Counted from the first letter of the stretch, positions 52,828 to 62,916 are shown. The stretch: 64,000 nucleotides of DNA from Rhodococcus triatomae BKS 15-14 (GCA_000341795.1 AODO01000001.1:243137-307136); one strand, 5' to 3'. Notes: generated by a model from the letters alone, not told the origin. Made by a program: numbers and translations.

Positions 52828-54534
52828 TCACTCCGACATCGGGTCCGTGAGGATCTGCAGGCGCGTCTCCTCGAGGTCGAGTCGCCGCTGAGCGGCGGCG
52901 AGGGTGTCCGAGCTGAACCTGCCGTCCGACCGCGCACGCAGCAACGCGCCTCGCTCGGCTCGGAGGGTGACCAACCGAAGCTCGAGGTACTCGTCGCGAC
53001 GCCGGTCGTGGTCGGGGTCCGGATGGTCACCGAACGCGTCCCGCTTACCGATGAGACTGTCCGCGCGCACCCGTTCGAGTACGTCCGGGTCAGTGGTCGT
53101 CGCGAGAGCCAGCCGGGACTCGGCGGCGTCGGCCAGTTCGGCGAGCAACCGGGCGTACTCGGCACGTAGTCGTTCGGTGTCGTCGCCGGGAACCTGCAAC
53201 CAGCGAATGACCAGCGGCAGCGTCAGTCCCTGAAGCAACAGGGTCGTGACGGCGACGACGAATGCGATGAAGATCAACTCGGCACGAAACGGCGTGCCGT
53301 AGGGAAGCGTCTGAGCTGCGGCGAGAGTGATGGCCCCCCGCATGCCCGACCACGCGAGCACGACCCCGCCACGCCAACCGAGGGCCTCGTTGAGCTCGAA
53401 CTCGACGTCCGCGGCTGCTCGGCGGAAGCGGCGGCGCAGGTACGCCTGTTTCCGCGGGTTCACGTCGTCCCGTTCGGCCATCCGGTCCAGCCGCAGTTGC
53501 ATGCTGTCGAGGTGCGGGACGATCTGCCGGGCGCGCCGTTCGTCGCGGCGCAGCACGCCGACCAACGGGACGATGAACGCCGCCCGAACCGCGATGACGA
53601 ACGCGGTGGCGATCAGGCCGTACAGAAGTCCCTGACCAGGGGAGAGCTGGGCCTCGCGCACCTCGTCCACCAGGTGTTCGAGGCTCAGTCCCATCGTGAG
53701 GAACACCGCGGATTCCAGGAGGAAGGCGATGGTGCGCCAGTTCATCTCCTCGGTCACCCGGTTGCGCGCGGACAGGTGGCGCGGCGCCATGTGCCCGGTC
53801 ACGACGCCGGTGACGACGACCGCCAGCACCCCGGACGCACCCAGTTCCTCCGCAGGCAGGTAGGCGACGAAGGGGACGACGAACGAGATCGCCGTGTTGA
53901 GAACGGTGTCGTCGGTGAACCGGCCACGTATCCGGACGTTCACGATGCCGACCACGATGCCGACCAGGGTCGCAACCGCCACCGCGTACACGAAGTCGCC
54001 GGCGACGTGCCACAGGGAGACCGCCCCCGCGGTCGCGGCGATCGCGGACCTCAGCAGTACGAGCGAGGTCGCGTCGTTGGCCAGGCTCTCGCCCTCGACG
54101 ACCGTCATGAGTCGCGACGGCAGGCCCAGCCTGCGACCGACGGAGGTCGCCGCGACGGCGTCGGTGGGGCTGATCACCGCGCCGAGGGCGAAGGCCGTCG
54201 CCCAGCCGATGTCGGGAATGAGGAAGTGGAAGAGCACGGCGGCACCTGCGGTGGTGACGACGACCAGAAGCACCGCCAGTCCGGTGATCGCCTTGATGTT
54301 CCGGCGGAAGTCCTGGGCGGGAATGTTCACGGCGCCGGAGTACAGCAGCGGCGGAAGCACCCCGGCGAGCACGAGTTCCGGGCTGAGGACCACATCGGGC
54401 ACCCCGGGGACGTAGCCGATCGCGATGCCGACCACGACGAGGCTCAGGGGAGCCGCCAGCCCCAGCCGCTTCGAGAAGGCCGCCACTGCAACGATGCTCG
54501 CGACACCGATGACGGCAATCAGCGTGTACTGCAT
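52828..54534 (-). CDS. CPA1-type Na+/H+ antiporter
   Basis: A 568-residue antiporter with about 12 helices to residue 420 and a cytoplasmic helical tail of some 150 residues. The ion-binding motif ISPTDAVAATS and EGESLANDATSLVL, and the late AWSGMRGAITLAAAQTLP, are typical of NhaP/NHE-type exchangers. ATG 54534 lies seven bases after CACAAT (54542-54547); ATG 54543 is an alternative. Convergent with the HNH gene. Confidence 0.92.
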   Translation of the reverse strand: MQYTLIAVIGVASIVAVAAFSKRLGLAAPLSLVVVGIAIGYVPGVPDVVLSPELVLAGVLPPLLYSGAVNIPAQDFRRNIKAITGLAVLLVVVTTAGAAVLFHFLIPDIGWATAFALGAVISPTDAVAATSVGRRLGLPSRLMTVVEGESLANDATSLVLLRSAIAATAGAVSLWHVAGDFVYAVAVATLVGIVVGIVNVRIRGRFTDDTVLNTAISFVVPFVAYLPAEELGASGVLAVVVTGVVTGHMAPRHLSARNRVTEEMNWRTIAFLLESAVFLTMGLSLEHLVDEVREAQLSPGQGLLYGLIATAFVIAVRAAFIVPLVGVLRRDERRARQIVPHLDSMQLRLDRMAERDDVNPRKQAYLRRRFRRAAADVEFELNEALGWRGGVVLAWSGMRGAITLAAAQTLPYGTPFRAELIFIAFVVAVTTLLLQGLTLPLVIRWLQVPGDDTERLRAEYARLLAELADAAESRLALATTTDPDVLERVRADSLIGKRDAFGDHPDPDHDRRRDEYLELRLVTLRAERGALLRARSDGRFSSDTLAAAQRRLDLEETRLQILTDPMSE

Positions 54535-54547
54535 GAGGATCATTGTG

Positions 54548-54866
54548 TGCGCGCACCGCCGCGACCGCCGATCGACGCGGCGGACACCGGCGGCATTTCG
54601 TATCCCGTGCACGCGTCCGCGGTGTGTCGAGGAGTGGCGAGGTTTGGATCGGGTTGCGAGACACGTTGTGGGTGATCCGGTTCCGGTCAGCGGTGTCCGA
54701 TGACGGCGGCGTCCGAGGAGCATCCCGGTGTCGGCGCAATCGAATCCGCGTCTGCGGCGGTCCGAGCAACAGCACGGACCATCGGACCGGGGACAGGGGT
54801 CGTGGACGTAGGACACGGGCCGGCATCGGTGTCACGACTGCGACCGGAGCGCCCGCTGCAGTTGAG
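54548..54866. other. Intergenic stretch without a recognised gene
   Basis: About 320 bases between the divergent antiporter and the small membrane protein. Open frames here are Arg-rich or interrupted and lack ribosome sites. I see no RNA fold or repeat. Confidence 0.6.
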
Positions 54867-54922
54867 TAGGCTTGCGAAAAGTGAGCGGTCGACTCGAACA
54901 TCGACACGGGGGGAAGGGTCGT

Positions 54923-55069
54923 ATGCGCGGATTTGCCATGGCGGTGGGGTTGGCGGCGGTGGGAGCAGTGCTCGGACTGCGGTGGGCCGGGCGGGACGCA
55001 TGCCACCGGAACGGTTTCGGCGCGGGAACCGACGATTTCGGCTACGACCCCGACCTCGATCCGGAGTGA
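54923..55069 (+). CDS. 48-residue membrane peptide
   Basis: GGGGGGAAGGG lies five bases before ATG 54923. The product is one hydrophobic helix (AMAVGLAAVGAVLGL), a single Cys and an acidic tail DDFGYDPDLDPE. TAGGCT (54867-54872) eight bases before GTG 54881 is a strong -10 element; a leaderless start at 54881 would add 14 basic residues. Function unknown. Confidence 0.6.
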   Translation: MRGFAMAVGLAAVGAVLGLRWAGRDACHRNGFGAGTDDFGYDPDLDPE

Positions 55070-55114
55070 CACGCGAGCGAACGGTCGCTCGTCTCCGGGC
55101 CCGGCACCGTCACC

Positions 55115-55131
55115 GCCCGTGCGTCACGGGC
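55115..55131 (+). terminator. Small hairpin after membrane peptide gene
   Basis: GCCCGTG and CACGGGC form a 7-bp stem with a 3-base loop, between the membrane peptide gene and ctaJ. Confidence 0.45.
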
Positions 55132-55219
55132 CGAGGACCGGCGTGCGACGGCGGGTGAGGCGTGGGCGTCCGACCGGGTTGTCGGGACCGGCGGCCCTTC
55201 GGTGGGCTACCGTTGGCGG

Positions 55220-55480
55220 GTGAGCATTCTCGAGACAACGCTGATTTTCGTCGGGATTCCCGTCGTCATCACGGCGATCATCGCGGGGCTGAGTTACCTG
55301 GCTCCGCGCGAAGCCGGTGAGACCCCCGCCCATTACTCGCTCGACGAGGAGTGGACCCACAAGCCGGTGCTGTGGTCCGCCGTCGACGAGGTGACGACCC
55401 GCCCGGGCCACCACGGTGGTCACGCGGCGATCGAGGGCTCGGCAGATCTGATCGGAGGTTCCGCAAGTGGCAGGTGGTAG
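55220..55480 (+). CDS. ctaJ: aa3-type cytochrome oxidase subunit CtaJ-like
   Basis: An 86-residue protein with one N-terminal transmembrane helix (about 5-26), then a soluble tail containing EEWTHKPVLWSAVDE. Position before a DUF5130 gene and near pepN, plus this motif, fits CtaJ, an accessory subunit seen in mycobacterial III2IV2 supercomplex structures. GTG 55220 is six bases after TACCGT (55208-55213), a leaderless start. The assignment depends on synteny and shape. Confidence 0.72.
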   Translation: MSILETTLIFVGIPVVITAIIAGLSYLAPREAGETPAHYSLDEEWTHKPVLWSAVDEVTTRPGHHGGHAAIEGSADLIGGSASGRW

Positions 55481-55940
55481 CAAGTTCCCGGCAGTCCTCG
55501 AAGCCGATCTCCCGGTCGGTTCGGCGATCACCTCCAGCGGTCGCGTCTCGGGTGTGCACCGCATCGGCGAGCCGTTCGTCGACGACCTCCCGTTCACGGT
55601 TGACGAGCTCGTGGCTCTCGACGACGCCCTGACCGACGCCACCCGCCTCACCAAGGTGCGGTTCAACGTCTTCGTCGGCGCGCTCGGTGAGGACCCGGCC
55701 GCCGGTGTGGCCGCACTGTTCCCGACCACCCCCGAGGCCGCGCGGTCCGTCCTGATCGCCGTGTCGCCGAACCAGCGTGTCGTCGAGGTGCGTTCCGGCA
55801 AGGGCGTCGCCGACCGTGTCACCGACCGCGTCGCGCAGCTCGGTGTCACCGCGGCCGTGTCGTCGTTCGCCGAGGCCGACCTGATCGACGGCATCATCAG
55901 CGCCGTCAACGTGATGAGCGCGGCCATCGGCCGGCCGTAA
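55467..55940 (+). CDS. DUF5130 (TPM-like) protein
   Basis: A 157-residue protein starting inside ctaJ (14-base overlap). The pattern FTVDELVALDDALTDATRLTKVRFNVFVG and VVEVRSGKGVADRVTDR is of the TPM/DUF5130 type, found next to pepN in mycobacteria. No signal peptide. A link to oxidase assembly is only suggested by the overlap with ctaJ. Confidence 0.85.
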   Translation: MAGGSKFPAVLEADLPVGSAITSSGRVSGVHRIGEPFVDDLPFTVDELVALDDALTDATRLTKVRFNVFVGALGEDPAAGVAALFPTTPEAARSVLIAVSPNQRVVEVRSGKGVADRVTDRVAQLGVTAAVSSFAEADLIDGIISAVNVMSAAIGRP

Positions 55941-55956
55941 CCCGCACCGCTCCTGT

Positions 55957-56009
55957 GGGCTGAATGCCACATCGTGCCGCTTCGACGCGCACGACGTGGC
56001 ATTCAGCCC
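55957..56009. terminator. Long hairpin GGGCTGAATGCCAC between DUF5130 gene and pepN
   Basis: GGGCTGAATGCCAC (55957-55970) pairs perfectly with 55996-56009, and an inner stem TCGTGC (55972-55977) with GCACGA (55989-55994) extends it after one mismatch. It serves two convergent genes and resembles the GGCTGAAGG elements at 8.2 kb. Confidence 0.85.
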
Positions 56010-56019
56010 ATTCGCGTTT

Positions 56020-58599
56020 CTAGGAGGCGTCGAAGGTGCGGGCCTGCAGCGATCGGACGATGCCGGCGCGACCCTCGACCACCAACCGGCGCAGCGCCGG
56101 CGGGTGATCGCCGGCAAGGAACTCGTCGGCCGCCGTCACCGACTCGTCGCTGATCGACCACGACGGGTACAGCCCGACGACGACGGTTTGTGCGACCTCG
56201 CTGGACCGTCGCTCCCAGACGCCGGCGATGTCGGCGAAGTACTTCGCGACGAACGGCTCGAGGAGCGTCGCCTGACCGGCACCGGCGAACCCGCCGATGA
56301 TCGACCGCGCCGTGATGTTCGGCAGTGCGTCGTCGTGGACCACCGCCTGCCAGGTCTGTTCCTTGACCGCGGCCTGTGGGCGGGCCGCACGCGCCGCGGC
56401 CGCGGCCCGCGCACCGGCGGCCGTCGGATCGCGCTCCGCCTCCGCGTCGATGAACGGTGACTCAGGACCGTCGGCGTCCACTTCGCCTGCCGCGGCCAGT
56501 GCCGTCACGATCCTCCAACGCAGATCGGTGTCGACGAGCAGGCCGGGCAGGCCCACTGTCGCCGGATCGGCGTCGAGCAGTTCGGTGAGCACTTCGGCGT
56601 GCCACGCCGACAGCTGCGCCCCGGTCAGCGCGTTCACGAACGCGAGCTGATGGTCGGAGCCCGCCTCGGCCTCGCGGGCCAGCTCCAACAGGCGGTTCGC
56701 GAACCCGGGCCAGCCGGTCTCGCCGGCCCAGCCGGGCTCCGCGTAGCTGGCGATCGCGGTGTGCGCCTGCATCAACAGCCGCTGCACCACGCCCACCTCG
56801 GTCTCGGCGCCGATGCCGCGTTGCACCAGCGCGACGAAGTCGCGAGCCTTCATCTCCGCCTGCCGCGTCATCTCCCACGCCGCAGACCACACCAGCGTGC
56901 GGGGGAGGGGTTCGACGATGTCGCCGACCCGCGCTATCGCGGTGTCCAGCGACTCGGGATCGAGGCGCACCGAGCAGTACGTGAGGTCGTCGTCGTTGAC
57001 CAGCACGAGCTTGCCGCGGGCGACACCGACCAGCTCCGGCACCTCGGTCCGCTCGCCCTCGACGTCCAGTTCGATGCGCTCGGTGCGCACCAGCCTGCCA
57101 CTGGCGTCCTCGTCGTAGACGCCGATGGCGAGCCGGTGCACCCGGGTCTCGCCGGCACCCGGGGCGGCGCCGTCCTGGAGGACCGCGAACGAGGTGAACT
57201 TCCCGGCGGCATCCACCTCGAACTCGGGGCGCAGGGTGTTCAGACCGGTGGTCTTGAGCCACTGCGCGCCCCAGTCGGACAGGTCACGACCCGACGACTT
57301 CTCCAGGGCGGCCAGCAGATCGTCGAAGGTGGCGTTGTCGTAGGCGTGGTCGGCGAAATAGGCGCGCAGGCCCGCGAGGAACGGTTCGAGGCCGACGTAC
57401 GCCACGAGTTGCTTGAGCACCGACGCGCCCTTCGCGTACGTGATGCCGTCGAAGTTCACCTCGACCGCGGCGAGATCCGGGATGTCCGCGGCGATCGGGT
57501 GCGTGGACGGCAACTGGTCCTGCCGGTACGCCCACGACTTCTCGACGTTCGCGAACGTCGTCCACGCGTTCGTGTACTCGGTGGCCTCCGACTGGCAGAG
57601 CACCGACGCGAACGTCGCGAACGACTCGTTCAGCCACAGGTCGTCCCACCAGCGCATGGTGACCAGGTCACCGAACCACATGTGCGCCATCTCGTGCAGC
57701 ACCGTCTCAGCGCGGCGCTCGTACGAGTAACGGGTCACCTTGGAACGGAAGACGTAGTCCTCCAGGAAGGTGACCGCGCCGGCGTTCTCCATCGCGCCCG
57801 CGTTGAACTCGGGGACGAACAGCTGGTCGTACTTGCCGAACGCGTACGGCACCCCGAAATTGTGGTGGTAGAACGCGAATCCCTGCTTCGTCTCGGTGAA
57901 CAGCCGGTCGGCGTCCATGTGCTCGGCGAGGGAGGAACGGCAGAAGATGCCGAGTGGGATGTCGCCGTGCTCGTCGGTGTAGACGTCGTTCCATTCGGCG
58001 TAGGGGCCCGCGATCAGCGCGACGAGATAGGTGCTCATTCGCGGTGTGGTGCGGAACCGGTGCTCACCCGGTGTCGCGACCAGGGTCTCCACGACGGCGG
58101 AGTTCGAGATCACCTTCCAGTCGACCGGTGCGGTGACCGACAGGGTGAACGTGGCCTTGAGGTCGGGCTGGTCGAAGCAGGCGAACATCCGCTTCGCGTC
58201 GGCGGTCTCGAACTGCGAGTACAGGTACACCGACCCGTCCGTCGGGTCGACGAAGCGGTGCAGGCCCTCGCCGGTGTTCGTGTACAGGCACTCGGCGTCC
58301 ACCACGAGTTCGTTCTCGGCCGCGAGGCCGGTCAGCGGGATCCCGGTTTCCTCGCTGTACCCGGACACGTCGACGGGCGAGCCGTTGAGCGTCGCGGAGT
58401 TCACGTTCTTCGCGATCAGGTCGACGAAGGTGGAGCCGCCCTCCGCGGCGGCGAACCGGACGGTGGTGACGGAGCGGAACGTGGTCTCGCCCGGGGCCCC
58501 GGCACCGTCGGTGAGATCGAGTTCGATCCCGTAGTGGTCGACGGTCAGCAACGCCGCGCGCTCGGCTGCCTGCTCGCGGGTCAGGTTCGGTGGGGCCAC
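56020..58599 (-). CDS. pepN: Aminopeptidase N
   Basis: An 859-residue M1 zinc aminopeptidase, cytoplasmic, removing N-terminal residues from peptides. GAMEN is at 268-272, the zinc motif HEMAH at 302-306 and the third ligand E325 in NESFATF. The C-terminal ERAP1-like helical domain is complete. The GTG start has GAGGAGC eight bases upstream. Matches Rv2467 in length and context. Confidence 0.96.
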   Translation of the reverse strand: MAPPNLTREQAAERAALLTVDHYGIELDLTDGAGAPGETTFRSVTTVRFAAAEGGSTFVDLIAKNVNSATLNGSPVDVSGYSEETGIPLTGLAAENELVVDAECLYTNTGEGLHRFVDPTDGSVYLYSQFETADAKRMFACFDQPDLKATFTLSVTAPVDWKVISNSAVVETLVATPGEHRFRTTPRMSTYLVALIAGPYAEWNDVYTDEHGDIPLGIFCRSSLAEHMDADRLFTETKQGFAFYHHNFGVPYAFGKYDQLFVPEFNAGAMENAGAVTFLEDYVFRSKVTRYSYERRAETVLHEMAHMWFGDLVTMRWWDDLWLNESFATFASVLCQSEATEYTNAWTTFANVEKSWAYRQDQLPSTHPIAADIPDLAAVEVNFDGITYAKGASVLKQLVAYVGLEPFLAGLRAYFADHAYDNATFDDLLAALEKSSGRDLSDWGAQWLKTTGLNTLRPEFEVDAAGKFTSFAVLQDGAAPGAGETRVHRLAIGVYDEDASGRLVRTERIELDVEGERTEVPELVGVARGKLVLVNDDDLTYCSVRLDPESLDTAIARVGDIVEPLPRTLVWSAAWEMTRQAEMKARDFVALVQRGIGAETEVGVVQRLLMQAHTAIASYAEPGWAGETGWPGFANRLLELAREAEAGSDHQLAFVNALTGAQLSAWHAEVLTELLDADPATVGLPGLLVDTDLRWRIVTALAAAGEVDADGPESPFIDAEAERDPTAAGARAAAAARAARPQAAVKEQTWQAVVHDDALPNITARSIIGGFAGAGQATLLEPFVAKYFADIAGVWERRSSEVAQTVVVGLYPSWSISDESVTAADEFLAGDHPPALRRLVVEGRAGIVRSLQARTFDAS

Positions 58600-58675
58600 G
58601 ATTCGACGCTCCTCGGGGTCTGTTCGTTCACGGACGACCCCTATCCCACCACGTACGGGCGTCGGCTTCGACCGT

Positions 58676-59908
58676 TCAGGTCGCCGCGTCGCCCAGGGTG
58701 ACCGTCGGATCCGCCAACCGCGCCGCGTCCACGGGCCTGCGGGCGGTCACCAGCGCCTTGATGTCGTCGGTGACATCCCAGACGTTGACGTTCATCCCCG
58801 CCAGGACGCGGTCGGAGTCGTCCAACCAGAAGGCGACGAACTCCCGTGCCGCGACGTCGCCCCGAACCACGAGGCGGGCATACCCGTCGGGAGTGTGGCC
58901 GACGTACTCCATGCCGAGGTCGTACTGGTCGGTGAAGAAGTACGGGAGATTGGTGTACTCGGCACGCTCACCCAGCATCGTCGCCGCCGCGACGGCGGGC
59001 TGGTTCAGCGCGTTCGCCCAGTGCTCCACCCGCACCCGGGTCCCGAGGAGTGGGTGCTGCTGCGCGGCGATGTCGCCGACCGCGACGACATCCGGATCGC
59101 TGGTCTGCAGGGAGGCGTCGACGAGGACACCGCCGTCGACGGCGAGTCCGGCATCCTCCGCGAGCTCGATGTTGGGCCGTGCACCGACCGCGACGAGCAC
59201 CGCGTCGGCGTCCAGGGTCTCCCCGGTGCCGAGACGGACCCCGACCGCTCGCCCGTCGCGCGTCACGATTTCCTCCACCGAGGCGTCGAGTCGCAGGTCG
59301 ACGCCGTGCGCGCGGTGGAGTTCGGCGAACACCGTCCCCATTTCCGGTCCGAGCGGACCCATCAGCGGCAGCGCCGCGGACTCCACGACGGTCACCCCGG
59401 TACCGCGGCCGCGGGCCGCCGCGGCGACCTCGAGGCCGATCCAGCCCCCGCCGACGATCACCAGGTGGGACTGCGGTGTCAACGCGGCGAGCAGCGCGTC
59501 CGACTCGTCCACGGTCCGCAGGTAGTGGACGCCGTGCGCGTCCGAGCCGGGAATCGGTGGTCGCCGGGATCGGGAGCCGGTCGCCAGTGCGGCCTTGTCG
59601 TACGAGACGGTAAAGCCGTCCGGCAGGGTCACCGTGTGCGCGGTGACGTCGAGTGCGGTGACGGCGGTTCCGAGCCGGACGTCGACGTGGTGATCGCGCA
59701 GCCACTCGCCGGTGTGCACGGTGAAGTCGGTGAGCGGTTTCCCCGCGACGAGATGGTCCTTCGACAGCGGCGGCCGCTCGTAGGGAAGATGCTCCTCCGC
59801 GCAGAACAGTACGACCTCGCCGTCGAAGTCCTTGGCGCGCAACGCTTCGGCGACCTTGGCTCCGGCGAGTCCGCCACCGACGATCACGAATGTCCGGTGC
59901 TGAGACAT
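58676..59908 (-). CDS. FAD-dependent ferredoxin/rubredoxin reductase
   Basis: A 410-residue flavoprotein of the ferredoxin-NAD reductase type used with P450s, dioxygenases or rubredoxin. Motifs: VGGGLAG (10-16) for [16 protein letters not shown] (about 150) for NAD(P)H and the late [12 protein letters not shown] 59908 follows GGAGG. Upstream of pepN on the same strand, 77 bases apart, but a functional link is not apparent. Confidence 0.92.
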   Translation of the reverse strand: MSQHRTFVIVGGGLAGAKVAEALRAKDFDGEVVLFCAEEHLPYERPPLSKDHLVAGKPLTDFTVHTGEWLRDHHVDVRLGTAVTALDVTAHTVTLPDGFTVSYDKAALATGSRSRRPPIPGSDAHGVHYLRTVDESDALLAALTPQSHLVIVGGGWIGLEVAAAARGRGTGVTVVESAALPLMGPLGPEMGTVFAELHRAHGVDLRLDASVEEIVTRDGRAVGVRLGTGETLDADAVLVAVGARPNIELAEDAGLAVDGGVLVDASLQTSDPDVVAVGDIAAQQHPLLGTRVRVEHWANALNQPAVAAATMLGERAEYTNLPYFFTDQYDLGMEYVGHTPDGYARLVVRGDVAAREFVAFWLDDSDRVLAGMNVNVWDVTDDIKALVTARRPVDAARLADPTVTLGDAAT

Positions 59909-60056
59909 CTGGCATCCTCCGGTTCGGGGGCAACGGTCCCGAATTCGACGGTACCCGCGGGACACGGTTTCGCAGCCCGGGAAGCATTCCCGTCCGGGGC
60001 GTGTTGTGCCGTCCAGGGCCCGGACGGCCCGCAACCACTATCGATGGGAGCTTCGA

Positions 60057-60674
60057 GTGAGCGCGACACCTGCCAGGGACACCGCCGACTTCTGGTTCGA
60101 CCCGCTGTGCCCGTGGTGCTGGATCACCTCCCGGTGGATCCTGGAGGTCGAGAAGGTCCGCGACATCGAGGCGAACTTCCACGTGATGAGTCTTGCCGTC
60201 CTCAACGAGGGTCGTGAACTCCCCGAGGAGTACGCCGAGCTGATGACGAAGGCATGGGGGCCGGTCCGTGTCGCGATCGCCGCCGCTCAGGCTCACGGTG
60301 ACGAGGTGCTCGCCCCGCTCTACACGGCGATGGGGACCCGCATCCACGATCAGGGCAACAAGGACCTCGAGGTCGTCGTGAAGGAGGCGCTCGCCGAGGT
60401 CGGCCTGCCCGCCGAACTCGCGGCGGCCGCAGAGACCGACGCCAACGACGACGCCCTGCGCGCCAGCCACAAGGCCGGCATGGACGCGGTCGGCGACGAC
60501 GTCGGCACCCCGACCATCCACGTCAACGGTGTCGCCTTCTTCGGTCCGGTGCTCTCGCGGATTCCGCGCGGCGAGGACGCGGGCACGGTGTGGGACGGCG
60601 TTGTCGCACTCGCCGGCTACCCGCACTTCTTCGAGCTCAAGCGCACCAGGACCGAGGGCCCGAGCTTCGACTAG
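60057..60674 (+). CDS. Mycothiol-dependent DsbA-fold reductase, Rv2466c-like
   Basis: A 205-residue thioredoxin-fold protein with an inserted helical domain. The active site is C18-P-W-C21 in FDPLCPWCW, as in Rv2466c, a mycothiol-dependent reductase that activates some nitro compounds. GTPTIHVNG holds the cis-proline. GTG 60057 has GGGAG six bases upstream. Its presence supports a mycothiol-making host. Confidence 0.92.
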   Translation: MSATPARDTADFWFDPLCPWCWITSRWILEVEKVRDIEANFHVMSLAVLNEGRELPEEYAELMTKAWGPVRVAIAAAQAHGDEVLAPLYTAMGTRIHDQGNKDLEVVVKEALAEVGLPAELAAAAETDANDDALRASHKAGMDAVGDDVGTPTIHVNGVAFFGPVLSRIPRGEDAGTVWDGVVALAGYPHFFELKRTRTEGPSFD

Positions 60675-60683
60675 GCGCTCCGC

Positions 60684-60731
60684 GCCTGTGCGCGAGTGTG
60701 GTAGCCAGGGCTACCACACTCGCGCACAGGC
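60684..60731. terminator. Hairpin of the GTGCGCGAGT family, copy 3
   Basis: A perfect 21-bp stem (60684-60704 with 60711-60731, loop CCAGGG) lies between the convergent Rv2466c-like and SDR genes. Its arms contain GCGCGAGTGTGGTAG, close to copies 1 and 2. Confidence 0.9.
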
Positions 60732-60743
60732 CCGACGGGCCTC

Positions 60744-61520
60744 TTACTTCGGGGGCATCCGGATGCCGCCGTCGACGCGGACGACCTCCGCGTTCATGTA
60801 CGAGTTGGTCAGCAGCTCGAGCACCATGCTCGCGAGCTCGTCCGGCACGCCGAGGCGGTTCGGGAACAGGACGCTCTCGCCGAGCTTGGCCTTGAACGCG
60901 TCGGACTGCGGGCCCGTGCCGTAGATCGGGGTGTCGATGAGGCCGGGAGCGACCGTGTTGAGGCGGATGCCCGCGGCTGCGAGATCGCGCGCGACGGGCA
61001 GGGTCATACCGACGACGCCACCCTTCGAGGAGGAGTACGCCGCCTGGCCGATCTGTCCGTCGAACGCGGCCACGGAGGCCATGTTGACGATCGCGCCACG
61101 CTCGCCGGACTCGGTGAGCTCGAGGCGGCTCATCGCGGTCGCCGCGATGCGGGTGACGTCGAAGGTGCCGATCAGGTTGATCTCGATGACCTTCTTGTAG
61201 ACGTCGAGGTTGAAGGCCGAGTCGTACGAGCCGTCGCGGCCGATGGTGCGAGCCGCGGAGCCGATGCCGGCGGAGTTGACGGCCGCGCGCAGCGGGCCGA
61301 GCTCGGAGGCGGTGTCGACGGCCTCGACGATCTGCTCGGTGTTGGTGACGTCGACCTGGACGAACGCGCCGCCGATCTCCTTGGCGAGGGCGGTGCCGAC
61401 CTCGGCGTTGAGGTCGGCGATGACGACCTTGGAGCCGCGGGCGGCGAGCTGACGGGCGGTGGCGGCACCGATGCCGGACGCGCCACCGGTGACGACTGAA
61501 CTGGTTCCGTTGAGTTCCAT
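60744..61520 (-). CDS. Short-chain dehydrogenase, 3-hydroxyacyl-CoA dehydrogenase type 2-like
   Basis: A 258-residue SDR with [13 protein letters not shown] near the start, NSAGIG (about 87), and catalytic Ser/Tyr-Lys in [22 protein letters not shown]. The C-terminal DGGIRMPPK is typical of the 17-beta-HSD10/3-HAD type 2 group. ATG 61520 is chosen because TAGTGT (61528-61533) lies seven bases upstream; the in-frame GTG 61529 would overlap that element. Substrate inferred only. Confidence 0.9.
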   Translation of the reverse strand: MELNGTSSVVTGGASGIGAATARQLAARGSKVVIADLNAEVGTALAKEIGGAFVQVDVTNTEQIVEAVDTASELGPLRAAVNSAGIGSAARTIGRDGSYDSAFNLDVYKKVIEINLIGTFDVTRIAATAMSRLELTESGERGAIVNMASVAAFDGQIGQAAYSSSKGGVVGMTLPVARDLAAAGIRLNTVAPGLIDTPIYGTGPQSDAFKAKLGESVLFPNRLGVPDELASMVLELLTNSYMNAEVVRVDGGIRMPPK

Positions 61521-61604
61521 GCCGGTCACACTAGCGCTCGTTCAGCAGCGGACGCGGCGGTGTCCGTTTCGGGAGGACGGTCCTCGGTCCCTATCATCGA
61601 GGGC

Positions 61605-62078
61605 ATGCGCGTTTACCTGGGTGCCGACCACGCCGGCTTCGAGCTCAAGAACAAGATCAAGGACCATCTGATCGCGAACGGCCACGAGGCCGTCGACTGC
61701 GGTGCGCACGAGTACGACGCGCTCGACGACTATCCCGCCTTCTGCATCGACGCGGCCCGCCGCGTCGTCGCCGACGAGGGCAGCCTCGGCATCGTCCTCG
61801 GCGGAAGCGGCAACGGTGAGCAGATCGCCGCGAACAAGGTGCCGGGCGCCCGCTGCGCTCTCGCCTGGAGCGTCGAGACCGCACAGCTCGCCCGTCAGCA
61901 CAACAACGCGCAGCTGATCGGTATCGGCGGCCGCATGCACTCCGAGGAGGAGGCGCTCGCGATCGTCGACGCGTTCCTCGCCACCCCGTGGTCGGAGGAG
62001 GAGCGTCACCAGCGCCGCATCGACATCCTCGCCGAGTACGAGCGGACCGGAGAAGCCCCGGCCGTTCCGGGCGCGTAG
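61605..62078 (+). CDS. rpiB: Ribose-5-phosphate isomerase B
   Basis: A 157-residue RpiB interconverting ribose-5-P and ribulose-5-P. GGSGNGEQIAANK (67-79) carries the actinobacterial catalytic Glu (E72) rather than the Cys of E. coli RpiB. DHAGFELK at the N-terminus and GGRMHS complete the phosphate site. TATCAT (61592-61597) is seven bases before the ATG, a leaderless start. nei2 follows after 14 bases. Confidence 0.96.
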   Translation: MRVYLGADHAGFELKNKIKDHLIANGHEAVDCGAHEYDALDDYPAFCIDAARRVVADEGSLGIVLGGSGNGEQIAANKVPGARCALAWSVETAQLARQHNNAQLIGIGGRMHSEEEALAIVDAFLATPWSEEERHQRRIDILAEYERTGEAPAVPGA

Positions 62079-62092
62079 TGCAGGGGGACTGA

Positions 62093-62890
62093 GTGCCCGA
62101 GGGGCACACTCTCCACCGACTCGCACGGGAGCACCAGCGACACTTCGCCGGTGCTCCCGTGCGTGTGTCCAGCCCGCAGGGTCGGTTCGCGGACGGTGCC
62201 GCGACGGTCGACGGCCGGGTCCTGGAACGGGCCGAGGCGAACGGCAAACATCTGCTGCACCACTACGAGGGCGGCGCGGTGGTGCACGTCCACCTCGGTC
62301 TGTACGGCAAGTTCACCGCCGCCGCGCTGCCGATGGGCGAGCCGGTCGGGCAGGTGCGGATGCGGATGGTCGGGGCCGAGTTCGGGACCGACCTGCGGGG
62401 CCCCACCGCCTGCGAGATCTACGACCCGACACAGGTGAGCGCACTCGAACAGCGGCTCGGCCCGGATCCACTGCGCCCGGACGCCGACCCCGACCGGGCG
62501 TGGCGCCGGATCTCCACGTCGCAGAAGGCGATCGGCGCGCTGCTCATGGATCAGGCGGTGCTCGCCGGGGTCGGCAACGTGTACCGCGCCGAAGTGCTGT
62601 TCCGGCACGGCATCCATCCCGAAAGGCCCGGCCGGGACGTGTCCCGCGCGGAGTGGGACGCGATCTGGTCCGACCTCGTGGAGTTGATGGCGGTCGGCGT
62701 CGAGGCGGGTGTGATGCACGTGGTCCGGCCCGAACACGATCACGGTGCGCCCTCGTACGCGGTGGACCGACCCCGTACCTACGTCTACCGCCGCGCGGAC
62801 GATCCGTGCCGCGTGTGCGGCACCCCGGTGTCGCACACGGTGATGGCGGCCCGAAATCTGTTCTGGTGCCCGGCCTGTCAGCAATCCTGA
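62093..62890 (+). CDS. nei2: Endonuclease VIII-like DNA glycosylase Nei2
   Basis: A 265-residue Fpg/Nei enzyme that removes oxidised pyrimidines. The N-terminus PEGHT gives the catalytic Pro2 and Glu3, with K52 in GKHLL; the helix-two-turn-helix is GVGNVYRAEVLF (about 160) and the C-terminal zinc finger has C239, C242, C259 and C262. Matches Rv2464c. GTG start 14 bases after rpiB in the same operon. Confidence 0.93.
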   Translation: MPEGHTLHRLAREHQRHFAGAPVRVSSPQGRFADGAATVDGRVLERAEANGKHLLHHYEGGAVVHVHLGLYGKFTAAALPMGEPVGQVRMRMVGAEFGTDLRGPTACEIYDPTQVSALEQRLGPDPLRPDADPDRAWRRISTSQKAIGALLMDQAVLAGVGNVYRAEVLFRHGIHPERPGRDVSRAEWDAIWSDLVELMAVGVEAGVMHVVRPEHDHGAPSYAVDRPRTYVYRRADDPCRVCGTPVSHTVMAARNLFWCPACQQS

Positions 62891-62916
62891 TCGAGATCGG
62901 ATCGGCACGATCTCGA
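62891..62916. terminator. 9-bp hairpin between nei2 and siderophore lipoprotein gene
   Basis: TCGAGATCG (62891-62899) and CGATCTCGA (62908-62916) pair around an 8-base loop immediately after the nei2 stop. Confidence 0.6.

Noticed and set aside
53090..55072. 660-codon minus-strand frame over the antiporter
   Set aside because: Arg/Pro-rich out-of-frame reading of the antiporter gene.
56599..58701. 700-codon plus-strand frame opposite pepN
   Set aside because: Antisense shadow; pepN has GAMEN and HEMAH motifs.
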